DNA of 64,000 bases. It comes from Ophiobolus disseminans (Eukaryota > Ascomycota > Dothideomycetes > Pleosporales > Phaeosphaeriaceae). Where the stretch lies: NCBI GenBank assembly GCA_010093685.1, contig MU006251.1, positions 152,862 to 216,861 of the forward strand. The letters run 5' to 3'. The stretch's first letter is position 1. Each line of letters starts with the position of its first letter. Below, piece by piece: positions 21,780 through 31,398 of the stretch. The notes below the pieces were generated by a model. That model was not told where the DNA came from. It worked only from the letters and a program-made list of their open reading frames with translations, and ran no database searches. Position numbers and translations under genes: made by a program.

Positions 21780-24700
21780 ATGGCGGCAATAGATTTCGCG
21801 CGGTTGCGGAACCAAACGATGGCTGATGGTCTCGATAGTGAGGTTACGGTTAACACCAGAGCCCTTATCGACAAGGTCCTGGCCCGATACTCTAGCGAGC
21901 ACACGACATTGAGGGAGCTAATACAGAATGCCGCCGATGCCAAAGCAGACACTGTCACTATAAAGTTCGAAACAGATCCTTCTCTAACCGTGCCAGCACC
22001 TCAAGGCGCAGACGATTTCGCTGTCCTGAAACACGTCATCCAAAACCACACGATGAAGCGGTTAGCAGTCACCAACAACGGACAGCCATTCACTGGAGCA
22101 GACTGGAGTCGTCTGAAGAGTATCGCTGATGGAAATCCCGATGAAACAAAGATTGGCGCATTCGGTGTCGGCTTTTACAGCGTATTCGCCGATTGTGACG
22201 AACCGTTTGTGGTCTCTGGCGACAAAACAATGGCGTTCTACTGGAAGGGTAATACCCTTTCCACGAAGATGTCTACGGTGCCGTCCGAGCATTCCAACTC
22301 AAACACAACCTTCTATCTCGACTTTCGGCAAGCGAATCAGGCATCGCCGTCCTTCAATCCATCGAAACTACCAAATCTACCCGCGTTGTGCCAGTTCTTA
22401 GCCACCTGCCTGACATTTGTGGGCTTGGACTCTATCGAATTGCATGTGGACGATTTCATTGTTGCATCATGTTCGAAGAAGATTTCGCCTCCCGACGAGA
22501 TTCGAGTACCTCAAGGCCTCCAGACAGAGACTGAAGGCGGGTTGATGCGCGTCTCACGGATCACACAGCAACAATCCCAAATCGATGCCGAGTGGCTCAA
22601 CGCTATTGCTACTGCTCAGAACCCACCCAAAAAGGTGGCTGTCATGCAACAGGAAGTGCGGAATGCCGGTAATTCGCTTAAGAGCTTCTTCTCCAAGTTT
22701 TCGGCGCCGGCTCCACCGCCACCTTCCAAGGTTCCCAAGGCTCAGGTAGCGGAGAAAGCTGCTGCTCAAAGCGAAGATGTCGCAGGGGAGTCAAAAGGAA
22801 CAATATTTCTCCAGGTCTCAACCATTGAGGTCGCTACACGTGTGTCCAGGAATTTCGCGGCCGAAATTGAGCGTGCGACAAAGAAACCGCCTCCCAAGGC
22901 AACCAAAATCCAACTTCTGACATCTCCATACCAAGAATCATCCGCTGCTCTCGCATTGGGCTCAGGAAAGACAGCGCAGCTGGCGTCCAAGATATTCGCT
23001 GAAGTTCTCCCAACAAAGGCTGGTCGGATTTTTATTGGGTTTCCGACCGCCCAGACGACCGGCTATCTGGCTCATGTATCTGCACCATCGCTTATACCCA
23101 CCGTGGAGCGAGAAAACGTCGACATGAACGCTCGCTACATATCCACGTGGAATATTGAGTTGCTCAGAGTGGCTGGGCTGGGCTGCCGAATCACATACAT
23201 GTCTGAAATGGCGGCAATACAGTCGCGATTTGGAAAAGACTCCATGGAAGCCCTAGTTCCGCAGACCATCTACGCTTTCAAGCAATATACGGCGAATGCA
23301 TCACATCCGTCAACAGTTCTGGGTGAGAAGATTGAAGAAGCGTTCTGGAACTGCTCCAAGGAAAGGTCGATTGACATATTGTCTACCAAGGGTGTAATGG
23401 CAAGCAAGCGCGTGCGCATGCCAGCGGAAACATTGAGCTTCTTGGGCGAGGTACCAATGGTGCCACAAGAGCTGGCTAACGAGGCTGTTACTTTCATGCT
23501 TAATCTGCACAACCGTGGCTTCATTTCCGAATTGACAATGCACGACATACGACAAGGGCTCGAGTCACGAGCACTCAATGAAGAGGAGCTTTGCGAGTTT
23601 CTAAAGTGGTGCGGCTCCAAGCTCGAGAGCGGAGAACTAGACGTACCTGGATCCCGCAGTCTCTTCGATCTGACTGTTGCCAATGTCGACGTTCAACCCG
23701 AGAAAAACTCTGGAAGGATTCTCGCTTTAGGCGACGTTCAAACTTATGTCAACCCAGCACGCATCACACCAAGCCTTCCACTTCCTCCAGACACAATCCC
23801 GTTTGCTTTCACCAAAGGCATGTCGATCAAGCAGCTTCAAATGTTTGGGTGGAACGAGCTATCGATGGTCCGTTGGCTGCGACACATGACCTCACAGCCC
23901 CAACTTGATCAATTCACGACAGACGAGCAACTTGCATCGTCCGTTTTGAGCTTGGCATCGAAGTGTTGGGAGCAGTTAGATGGAAGCTCAAAAGAAATGG
24001 TCGTGAAGATACTCACTCATCATGCCATCATGCCAACCAAGATGGGTATGCGCCGGCCGATGGATTCGTACTTTCCGACAGTCAAACTGTTCGATGATTT
24101 GCCCACAGTGAAACCATTCGTTGGCTCGAGGGAGAAGTTCCTCAGTGCGCTCGGGGTCCGAAAGACGATTGACTTGCCCGTGGTATTCGACAGAATGCGC
24201 GATCGTGACGCGCTTCAGGCCGAAAAAGGGTCGTGGAGCCACGTCGATCTGATCCGTTACTTCGCTTCAGTCATTGACGAGATTCCGAAGAAAGACCTAG
24301 ACCGTTTGCGTGAGACCCCGTTCTTACCCGGCGAAGGCAGCGCCGTGAAACAGGGACAGCTGTTCAAAGCGTCCAACCTGTATGCACCTGACCATGCTAT
24401 AACATCACTGGGCCTAAACCAGATCAAGTTACCATTTGAGTTCAAATCAAGCTCACGTGAGGGCATCCTACTTCTGCGCCTAGGGTTAAGGCAATGGCCA
24501 GACTCCATCATGGTTGCCAACATCCTCCATCGAGCAGGCCAAACCAATGACCAACCTCTGTACAAGCTAGCCATGGAATACTTCTTGCAAAATTACTACC
24601 GAAACGGCTACGCTGCAGAGGCACAGCAATTAGCAGTACTCACAGTGCCTATCCTGCCAACGGAGCAGGCGCCTTTCCCGGCCCTCGTAGGACCATCGCA

Positions 24701-26927
24701 GTGCTACACCAACGAGAATGCAGCTTGCGTCGGTTTCGCAATCCTTCGGAGTGATCTCCGAGCACACGCTGACAAGTTTGGTGCGGATCGGGATCCAAAC
24801 ATCGGGCCCTGCGTGCAGTATCTCGTCAACACTCCACCCAAGAGCAAACTCGATGCTGAGATGCAGTTCTCGTACCTCGCTTCTCGTGCATTTGATCTGG
24901 AACAGAACAAAAACCTAATCGCGAAGATTTCTACCTCCAATATCGTACCAGTATTTCGAAAATACTACCTTGATCAAAATTGCCGTGGATTTGAAGACCG
25001 GACAAAGCAGCAGACCGGCAAAACGGAGATGCGAATCCACCACCACGATGCACCAGAGCATGTCTTTGTTGGACACGACCAAGAATACCGCGGTATCCTC
25101 GACTATGTACAATATGGCGCCGAAGCCACAGCTTTCCTGCTCAAGGTTGGCGCAAAGCACGAGCCCACTACTCGCGATCTTGCGACGTTGCTCGCGAGAA
25201 ACCCGGCACGATTCCTGAATACTCTTGGCCAAGATAAGTACCTGGACTTGTTGAGGAAGCTGGCTGAGCATGGTGAGAGTATTTGGAAAGACAAAGACCT
25301 CGCCAGGCTGTTGTCCAGGTCTCGCGTTTTACTAGGTTATCGAGACATCACGGAGGTCACTAAGAACATTGAGATCAACGAGGACGACGACTTTGAGGAG
25401 CTCGACGCTCCGGTCGTACATCGTGAATGGTCTCTCAACAAAGCGAGCGACATTGTCATCATTGATAACGTCAATTACATGCTTCGGTTTCGAGACTTCA
25501 TCATTGCAGCTCCCCAAGAAGAAGCCTTGGAAGAGTTTTACGCGCGTTTTGGCGTGCAGAAAGTGTCAGAGCTTGTTAAGACGGAGCAGCGGATTGGCAC
25601 TGTCGCGCGCGATCAAACGCCGGCTCAAGCTCTCCGCAAAGACATCATGGAGCGCGTCCAACTCTTCTTGCATGAATACGAACGCGATACTACTTCATCA
25701 AAAGCCATCAAGCATGATGCAAAATGGCTTGGCAACAACCTCAGCGTTCAATGTGTGTCAGACATTTCAACACGCTATTCTCTCCCCGAGCGCAATGTCG
25801 CAACGTCATCGCGGAAGACGGCAGTCATCACCAAGGTCCGTGGTCAAGGCTCCGTAATGAGTGTTACTCCAAAGTACGATTTGTACGAGGTTTCGACAGA
25901 GCTGGCAAAGGTGCTTTTATCTCGTCCGAAGCGCAACGACGCCTTTGGCCTGGAACGCATCATGACTGAGCCTCTTCGTCGACTGCAACAAAAGGGCATC
26001 AATGTTGAACGTATTCTGCGAAAGAAGGAGCATGAAGCTCGCATAGCCAAGCAACAAGAACTAGAACGAGAGTTTGAGGATAAGCAGCGCGCAGCTGAGC
26101 AGGCCAAATCGTCCGTCGTAAAAGCAGAAGGAGGAGGAAATACGCCTCCAGCAACACCCGAGAAGGCCAATCAAATGCCTGGAGCTTTTGGTAGTCCCGA
26201 TACTGGTATGGAGGTTGCGAACAATAACCGCCAGCCCGCAGACAAGGGCCTCATCAACAACTGGGCAAAGAAGCTCGGCTTCAAAACAGACTCAGCGCCG
26301 CGCACGGGAACCGATGGGCCTCAGATAAGCCGCGATGTTCAGGCGACGAAGTCCAATATCCAGAGCGCAATCAAGGACTGCCGACCGACAGGTATGCAAA
26401 ACATCAACACCAAGCATCACCAAGATCCAACTGAACTCGATCGCGGCGGCTACTGTAATGGCGAACAATGGGAAAATCTACACAAGGCGTTTTCTGTGCC
26501 ATTCGCTGGTCGCCATGTAGACGTATACTATGGTGTTGCTGAGTCGGCTCCGCTCACCGAACTGCAAACGCCGCTCTCCGCTTTCCTTCCGCTCATCTTT
26601 GGCCTGACTTCGATATTCGCTGTCACTCCCGAGGCGGTCAACATCTTTCTGGACCGTCAGTCAAACACTGTCGCGTTCAACATGAACGGCAGCTTGTTCT
26701 TCAATCTGGCGTGGTTCATGTCATTGCATAGTGAAGGCTGGAACACACGGGAGGGACGACTGAGGGCGCTCGATAGCTGGTTCTGCACGTACTGCCACGA
26801 ACTGGCTCACAATCTGGTTGGAGATCACAATGCGAGGCACAGCTGGTACCAGCAGCAGATCATCATCGAGTACAGCCAGCAGTATCGGGCTGCGCTTGAT
26901 TCACATAGCTTGTTGACTCAAGGCTAG
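21780..26927 (+). CDS. Giant sacsin-like GHKL ATPase (DUF3684 family) with C-terminal HELAH motif
   Basis: Single exon, 1,715 residues. The N-terminus carries an HSP90-like (GHKL) ATPase fold as in sacsin: N-box RELIQNAADAKADTV (45-59), a helix with VTNNGQPFTGADW (98-109), and the glycine motif IGAFGVGFYSVF (125-136). A Pro-rich linker (PAPPPPSK) lies near 305-315. The large middle part matches the fungal DUF3684 architecture as I know it. Around 1,425-1,480 is a charged coiled-coil stretch (KKEHEARIAKQQELEREFED). The C-terminal domain contains CHELAHNLVGDH with His1673-Glu-x-x-His1677, the arrangement of zinc metallopeptidases. Function in fungi is unknown; chaperone-like action is inferred from the ATPase. 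Start ATG follows a pyrimidine-rich leader. Confidence 0.88.
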   Translation: MAAIDFARLRNQTMADGLDSEVTVNTRALIDKVLARYSSEHTTLRELIQNAADAKADTVTIKFETDPSLTVPAPQGADDFAVLKHVIQNHTMKRLAVTNNGQPFTGADWSRLKSIADGNPDETKIGAFGVGFYSVFADCDEPFVVSGDKTMAFYWKGNTLSTKMSTVPSEHSNSNTTFYLDFRQANQASPSFNPSKLPNLPALCQFLATCLTFVGLDSIELHVDDFIVASCSKKISPPDEIRVPQGLQTETEGGLMRVSRITQQQSQIDAEWLNAIATAQNPPKKVAVMQQEVRNAGNSLKSFFSKFSAPAPPPPSKVPKAQVAEKAAAQSEDVAGESKGTIFLQVSTIEVATRVSRNFAAEIERATKKPPPKATKIQLLTSPYQESSAALALGSGKTAQLASKIFAEVLPTKAGRIFIGFPTAQTTGYLAHVSAPSLIPTVERENVDMNARYISTWNIELLRVAGLGCRITYMSEMAAIQSRFGKDSMEALVPQTIYAFKQYTANASHPSTVLGEKIEEAFWNCSKERSIDILSTKGVMASKRVRMPAETLSFLGEVPMVPQELANEAVTFMLNLHNRGFISELTMHDIRQGLESRALNEEELCEFLKWCGSKLESGELDVPGSRSLFDLTVANVDVQPEKNSGRILALGDVQTYVNPARITPSLPLPPDTIPFAFTKGMSIKQLQMFGWNELSMVRWLRHMTSQPQLDQFTTDEQLASSVLSLASKCWEQLDGSSKEMVVKILTHHAIMPTKMGMRRPMDSYFPTVKLFDDLPTVKPFVGSREKFLSALGVRKTIDLPVVFDRMRDRDALQAEKGSWSHVDLIRYFASVIDEIPKKDLDRLRETPFLPGEGSAVKQGQLFKASNLYAPDHAITSLGLNQIKLPFEFKSSSREGILLLRLGLRQWPDSIMVANILHRAGQTNDQPLYKLAMEYFLQNYYRNGYAAEAQQLAVLTVPILPTEQAPFPALVGPSQCYTNENAACVGFAILRSDLRAHADKFGADRDPNIGPCVQYLVNTPPKSKLDAEMQFSYLASRAFDLEQNKNLIAKISTSNIVPVFRKYYLDQNCRGFEDRTKQQTGKTEMRIHHHDAPEHVFVGHDQEYRGILDYVQYGAEATAFLLKVGAKHEPTTRDLATLLARNPARFLNTLGQDKYLDLLRKLAEHGESIWKDKDLARLLSRSRVLLGYRDITEVTKNIEINEDDDFEELDAPVVHREWSLNKASDIVIIDNVNYMLRFRDFIIAAPQEEALEEFYARFGVQKVSELVKTEQRIGTVARDQTPAQALRKDIMERVQLFLHEYERDTTSSKAIKHDAKWLGNNLSVQCVSDISTRYSLPERNVATSSRKTAVITKVRGQGSVMSVTPKYDLYEVSTELAKVLLSRPKRNDAFGLERIMTEPLRRLQQKGINVERILRKKEHEARIAKQQELEREFEDKQRAAEQAKSSVVKAEGGGNTPPATPEKANQMPGAFGSPDTGMEVANNNRQPADKGLINNWAKKLGFKTDSAPRTGTDGPQISRDVQATKSNIQSAIKDCRPTGMQNINTKHHQDPTELDRGGYCNGEQWENLHKAFSVPFAGRHVDVYYGVAESAPLTELQTPLSAFLPLIFGLTSIFAVTPEAVNIFLDRQSNTVAFNMNGSLFFNLAWFMSLHSEGWNTREGRLRALDSWFCTYCHELAHNLVGDHNARHSWYQQQIIIEYSQQYRAALDSHSLLTQG

Positions 26928-27562
26928 AATGGTTCTATGTGGCGTAGTGCTAGCGTTTGAAAGATGGGTATCAGACAGTGGCTTCCAATATGGTCCTGCG
27001 AGCATGGCAGTACTAAGTAAGGGGATATTTCTATATTCTCACGACCAGTGACTCCTCAACCTTGACGTCCGCAAGCCACGGTACGGTTATGTAAGGCTGT
27101 TTATTTATACATTGTCACATTGTTGCTTCTTTCGTGGTGCTGTGCCCCTTCGCATTAAACTCATCCGTTGCACAACGAATCAGTGAACTTGTCCATGCCA
27201 AGGCTGACATTCTCACGTGCCATCATGTTCACCGTGAACGGCTCTTTACTCTACGCTTGAACGCCGCATCGATTGCATGGCCCCACTTCTTACCTCATTT
27301 CTAATGTGCGCAGTCTGTTTGCTCTCAACATTTGCCCATGGATTTCCGTTTCTTTGCACCGCCGCTTCCAGGTACAGGCAGCTTCAAACACTGCTCAAGT
27401 GGGCCTACTTAGCGCGGACGTCATATAAGAAGCCTTCTCATCCACCAGCTTCTCATCTCCTCACCTCGCACTCAAATCATCAACCTCAGTCTAGCAGCTG
27501 AGATCATCGAACACCTCCACTCCTATTCACTCCAACCTTTCAGACCCGTGAGAATAGCCACG
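26928..27562 (+). other. Intergenic region with promoter of the secreted repeat protein
   Basis: 635 bp without a recognisable gene. The proximal 140 bp contains a TATA-like site and then a C/T-rich leader typical of highly expressed fungal genes. Confidence 0.5.
27422..27429 (+). promoter_or_regulatory. Putative TATA box
   Basis: catataag lies 134-141 bp ahead of the ATG at 27563 and is followed by a long CT-rich leader. Positional evidence only. Confidence 0.45.
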
Positions 27563-29029
27563 ATGCTGTTTGCCACGATCCTCAGTCTCGTTGGTCTTGC
27601 GAACGGCGCTGCTATCAGTAGCGGTGGTACTGCGCTCACGTCCTCGTACACTACGCCCTCAAGATGGCTGTCATCCACTCGCACGTCCAACGACTTTGGC
27701 GGCACGCGTAGTGTACAGCGCAACGTCGGCAGGTTCGCTCAGGCTTCTGCTATGACGTTTGCCTCTCAGCCCACTAATGTTGGAAACATCCCCTGGGAGC
27801 CTATCAGCAGGACCAATACTGGCCGTTTCCTGGAGGGCGTCGTTCAAGCTTCTGCTATGACATCCGCTGCTCAGGCTGACGATATTGACGTCTACGAGCC
27901 TATTAGCACGTTCAATACCCACTGGCTACTGGCGCGGGCTACTCAGGCTTCTACTGTGACGTCCATCAAGACTTCCGACATTGACCCCATCGTTTGGGAA
28001 TCTTCTAGCAGAGTCACAGGCCGTTTCCTGGCGAATGTCGCTCAGGCTTCTCCTACGACTGATCCGGCTCAGCCCCCTGCCAATATGGCTATTCCGACCA
28101 ACGGTGGCGATACTCGTTCCAATCCTGGCCCGCCGTATGTTCACAGGCGTGAGGATACCCGGCAGACCGCAGCTCCTACCGACAGGGCCATGCCGACCCA
28201 ACGCGGTCCTACTCGATCCAATCCAGGTCCCTACATCGAGGAGCGCCAGGATAGCCTGCCTACATCCACAACACTAACGACCGAGAGCACTTCCACGCCA
28301 TATACCCCTTCATACACCACTACCTGCCACGGCGGCCGCCACTACTGCGGCGTATCGAACTTTGCCACTCCAAGCCCAACCACCACAACCACTACCACCA
28401 CGACCGAGAGTACTTCCACGTCCGAGCCGCCCTACACCCCTACATACACGACAACATACCTCGGCGGCCGCCACGACTGCCCCGTCTCCGCCTTCGCGGC
28501 CAAGACGATACAGAACAACGGAGGTCGTAGCCAGCGCTGGGTTGCGCGCCAGGCCAACATCACAGGCGCTGTGACAGCTACTCCCGTCAACGCCATCCCT
28601 GTCCCTAAGTGCTCTTTCAACCTCAGCGAGGGCCAGTACGTTTGCCCGACTCTCATGCCTGTGGTCCCGATCTGCAGCTTCGATCTCGAGAAGGGCGAGT
28701 ACGTGTGTCCTACGCCGACGCCGAATGCGGGTTGTGAGTTTGATCCCAGCTAGCCTCCCCTTTTCCCCCAAAACGACTGACATATTTGTCGATCCAGCCA
28801 TCCCTCCTCCCGAGTTCTTCTCAACGAGGACTGAGTTTCCTACGTCAACGCAGAATGCGAGGTGTAAGTTGGAGCTTGGCTATCCCCCATTTCCCCCTAA
28901 ACCACTCACTAACTACTTAACACAGCTATCCCCCTTCCCGAACACTCCTCCCGCACCGCGTGTCCCAACGGCTGGTGCAGCCATCCCACGCCCTCGGCTA
29001 TAACGCTGCAAATCGTGCGTAAGGCCTAG
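27563..29029 (+). CDS. Secreted Thr/Ser-rich repeat protein with duplicated 3' exon-intron unit
   Basis: No known family recognised. The ATG at 27563 begins a signal peptide (MLFATILSLVGLANGAA); the frame upstream starts only with GTG. Four kinds of internal repeat are visible: GRF-(L/A)-x-VAQAS blocks of about 45 residues (residues about 45-175); a PT-x(2)-G-x-TRSNPGP pair; an ESTST...YTPxYTTT...GGRHxC pair; and a CSF-(N/D)-L...G-x-YVCPT pair. Dibasic HRRE and ER/QD-like sites could be Kex2 targets. Read without splicing, the frame stops at 28751-28753. I prefer two introns, 28734-28797 (gtgagt...gatccag) and 28864-28925 (gtaagt...cacag), giving exons 27563-28733, 28798-28863 and 28926-29029 and 446 residues. 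The second exon-intron block is a copy of the first. Cell-wall or effector-like role is only a guess. Confidence 0.65.
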
Positions 29030-29839
29030 GCCAGAATATGGAGTTGGAGATGCACATAGGGAAGGTGAAAGTACTCATATGATGGGGTGTGTGCTGTGGA
29101 GGGGAAATGTGAATAGGGAGGGATTGGATGAACGATATCTTGATACTTATCCTTGCTGGTGTTTTGTGGTGATTTTGGGTGATGTCGTGAGGTGTGTAAT
29201 CGTGATGGAAGGGGGATGGGGCGGGGATGGACAGGCTGTGGTGAGTTGGGGGGAGGAAGTTGATTTGGATGCTGATATGCATTGTTGTACTCGTCATCAA
29301 CAAGGCATCTAGGCCCGAGTCAAGGACATATGCTAGATGATACCTACAAGTGCATAAAGCTCATTTTGTAGTAACATGAAGATCAGATGTACGTTACGAG
29401 TGCCCGTACACAGTCAGCGATCAACTGTGTGTGGAAAGAATAAAATAATGTTGCTGAACTCATAGCCAAGCCCAAGCCAGGACCCTTTGCACGTGGAAGA
29501 ATAATCTTCACGAGACACGGAAAAGGTAGCTCGGTCCGGTTGTGCTGGCGCATGAAGAAGGAAATTGGCTATCTGATGGCGGGGAAGCACGGACCACTGG
29601 GGAAGATACCTCGGGTGTTGACGCGATGACGCCGGAAAGGGTGCCGCTCACAAGCCAACGGATCCGCAGTCTCTCCGCATTTGGGCTGTATTGCCTTCCT
29701 GACGCTCCTTTTGCGATTGTACCTTTTTCCTTCAAACTTCAACGTACGGCCTCAACAACACACGTACCTGCATACTTGCTGTCCGCGCCTTCCCCGCTTC
29801 ATCACGCACCTGACGTCGCATCGAGCCAACGACAACACC
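29030..29839. other. Intergenic region with G-rich tract
   Basis: No gene recognised. From about 29080 to 29260 the plus strand is rich in GGG/GGGG runs (gtggaggggaaatg, gaagggggatggggcgggga, gttggggggagg). The part from 29700 on is the promoter and leader of the carrier gene. Confidence 0.5.
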
Positions 29840-30969
29840 ATGTCTACCCAGGAAAAGGCACAACAGAAGCTTGCCGAGTCGACGGCAGCGGTACCACAGA
29901 GCACGGCAGCCCAGCAGAGCGACAATGTTGCGCATGCGCTTGCCGGTGCTGGCGGAGGGTTGTTGTCCATGGCTCTGACGTATGCGCCCGCTTTCTCCTT
30001 GCCCGACGAGACACTAACAACGGACAGCTACCCGCTCATCACACTCTCCACGCGCGCCCAAGTCGAGTCGAAACGTGCGCAGTCGTCGACACTCAATGCC
30101 GCACGACGCATCATCAAGCGGGAGGGCATCACAGGGCTATATGCCGGGCTCGAGTCGGCGCTGTTCGGCATCAGCGTGACAAATTTCGTCTACTACTACT
30201 GTACGATCAAACCCCACACGTCAAAAACACCATACTGACTGACGTCGCAGGGTATGAGTGGACCCGCGCGTGGTTCGAGAAGGCGGCGCTCAAGGCCGGG
30301 CGCGCATCCATGAAGCTCACAACCGTCGAGTCTATGATGGCAGGCGCGCTCGCGGGAAGTGCCACGGTGCTCATCACCAACCCCATCTGGGTCGTCAACA
30401 CGCGCATGACCGCCCGCAAGTCCGAGTCGGACGAGCAGGTCCTCCCCGGCGCAACGCCCGCCAAGTCGCCCTCGACGCTCGGCACGCTCCTCTCCCTCAT
30501 CCGCGACGAGGGCCCCGCGCGCCTGTTTGCGGGCGTCATGCCGGCGCTGGTGCTAGTCATCAATCCGATCCTGCAGTACACCGTCTTCGAGCAGCTGAAG
30601 CAGATGCTCGAGAAGAAGCGGAGGGTCACCCCCAAGGACGCCTTCTACCTCGGTGCGCTGGGTAAGCTGCTGGCGACGAGCATCACATACCCGTACATCA
30701 CGGTCAAGTCGCGCATGCACGTGGCCGGCAGGGACGGGTCGCGTGAGAACATGATGACCACGTTCCGGAGGATCATCCGCGAGGAGGGCTACACGGGCCT
30801 GTATGGAGGTGAGTTGTCTATCTTGACTGGTGAATGACTGCTAACGGTTCCAGGCATCGGCCCCAAGGTCACGCAAAGTGTCATCACTGCAGCCTTCCTC
30901 TTCGCTTTCAAAGACGCCCTATACGCATACACGATCGCTGCGCGCAGGAAGATCGCCAAGAAGATTTAG
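29840..30969 (+). CDS. Mitochondrial-carrier-family protein, peroxisomal adenine nucleotide type (Ant1/PMP47-like)
   Basis: Likely imports ATP into peroxisomes in exchange for AMP/ADP, to support fatty-acid activation. Four exons, 29840-29979, 30028-30200, 30251-30808 and 30854-30969, with introns opening gtatgc, gtacga and gtgagt; joined length 328 residues, the normal carrier size. Three carrier repeats are seen, each with a variant of the signature: YPLITLSTRAQ, NPIWVVNTRM and YPYITVKSRM. The acidic residue of the usual Px(D/E) motif is missing in these, and NPIWVVNTR is typical of the peroxisomal subgroup rather than mitochondrial ADP/ATP carriers. The first splice makes MALTYPLI and the second YYYWYEWTR, both needed to complete carrier helices. 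A basic C-terminus (ARRKIAKKI) ends the protein. Peroxisomal location is inferred from subgroup similarity. Confidence 0.88.
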
Positions 30970-31398
30970 GTCGCAGTCGCTGCACGAGCTCGGATGACGA
31001 CGATGACCATGGACGAACGGAGATCGGCGCTTCACAAAGTAAGGAAGGCATACGAGGGTACGATGCAGGTACCGACAGGCTGCTCCGGGCCGAAACAAGG
31101 TTAGTCGTATAAGGCTGCATATGCCATTTGGAGACTGTATATACCCACGAATTGCATTTATTGTTATGACTTTTGGGCTTCAACATGGCATCCATCCCGA
31201 CGCACGGCATATGGTCCCGCGTTCCCGTTAGCATGCGGCTCATCAGCACATGCAGCCCGCTGCGGGGTACTTCTTCATCGAGGGCCACCACTACGTGTCA
31301 AGCACGCCCTGCATCTCGTCCTAACGCCGTCATGGCAAGACATATAAAGCATTCGAGCCTCTTGTATCTTGAAGCTCTGCAATTGCTTCCACTACACC
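30970..31398. other. Intergenic region
   Basis: 429 bp between two plus-strand genes; holds the 3' UTR of the carrier and the promoter of the dehydrogenase. A TATA-like acatataaag occurs near 31341, about 55 bp ahead of the next ATG. No other element seen. Confidence 0.45.

Noticed and set aside
28734..28753. Ending the secreted repeat protein at the unspliced stop (28751-28753)
   Set aside because: Two good introns in matching phase extend the frame, and the extension repeats the preceding segment; kept as the alternative model.
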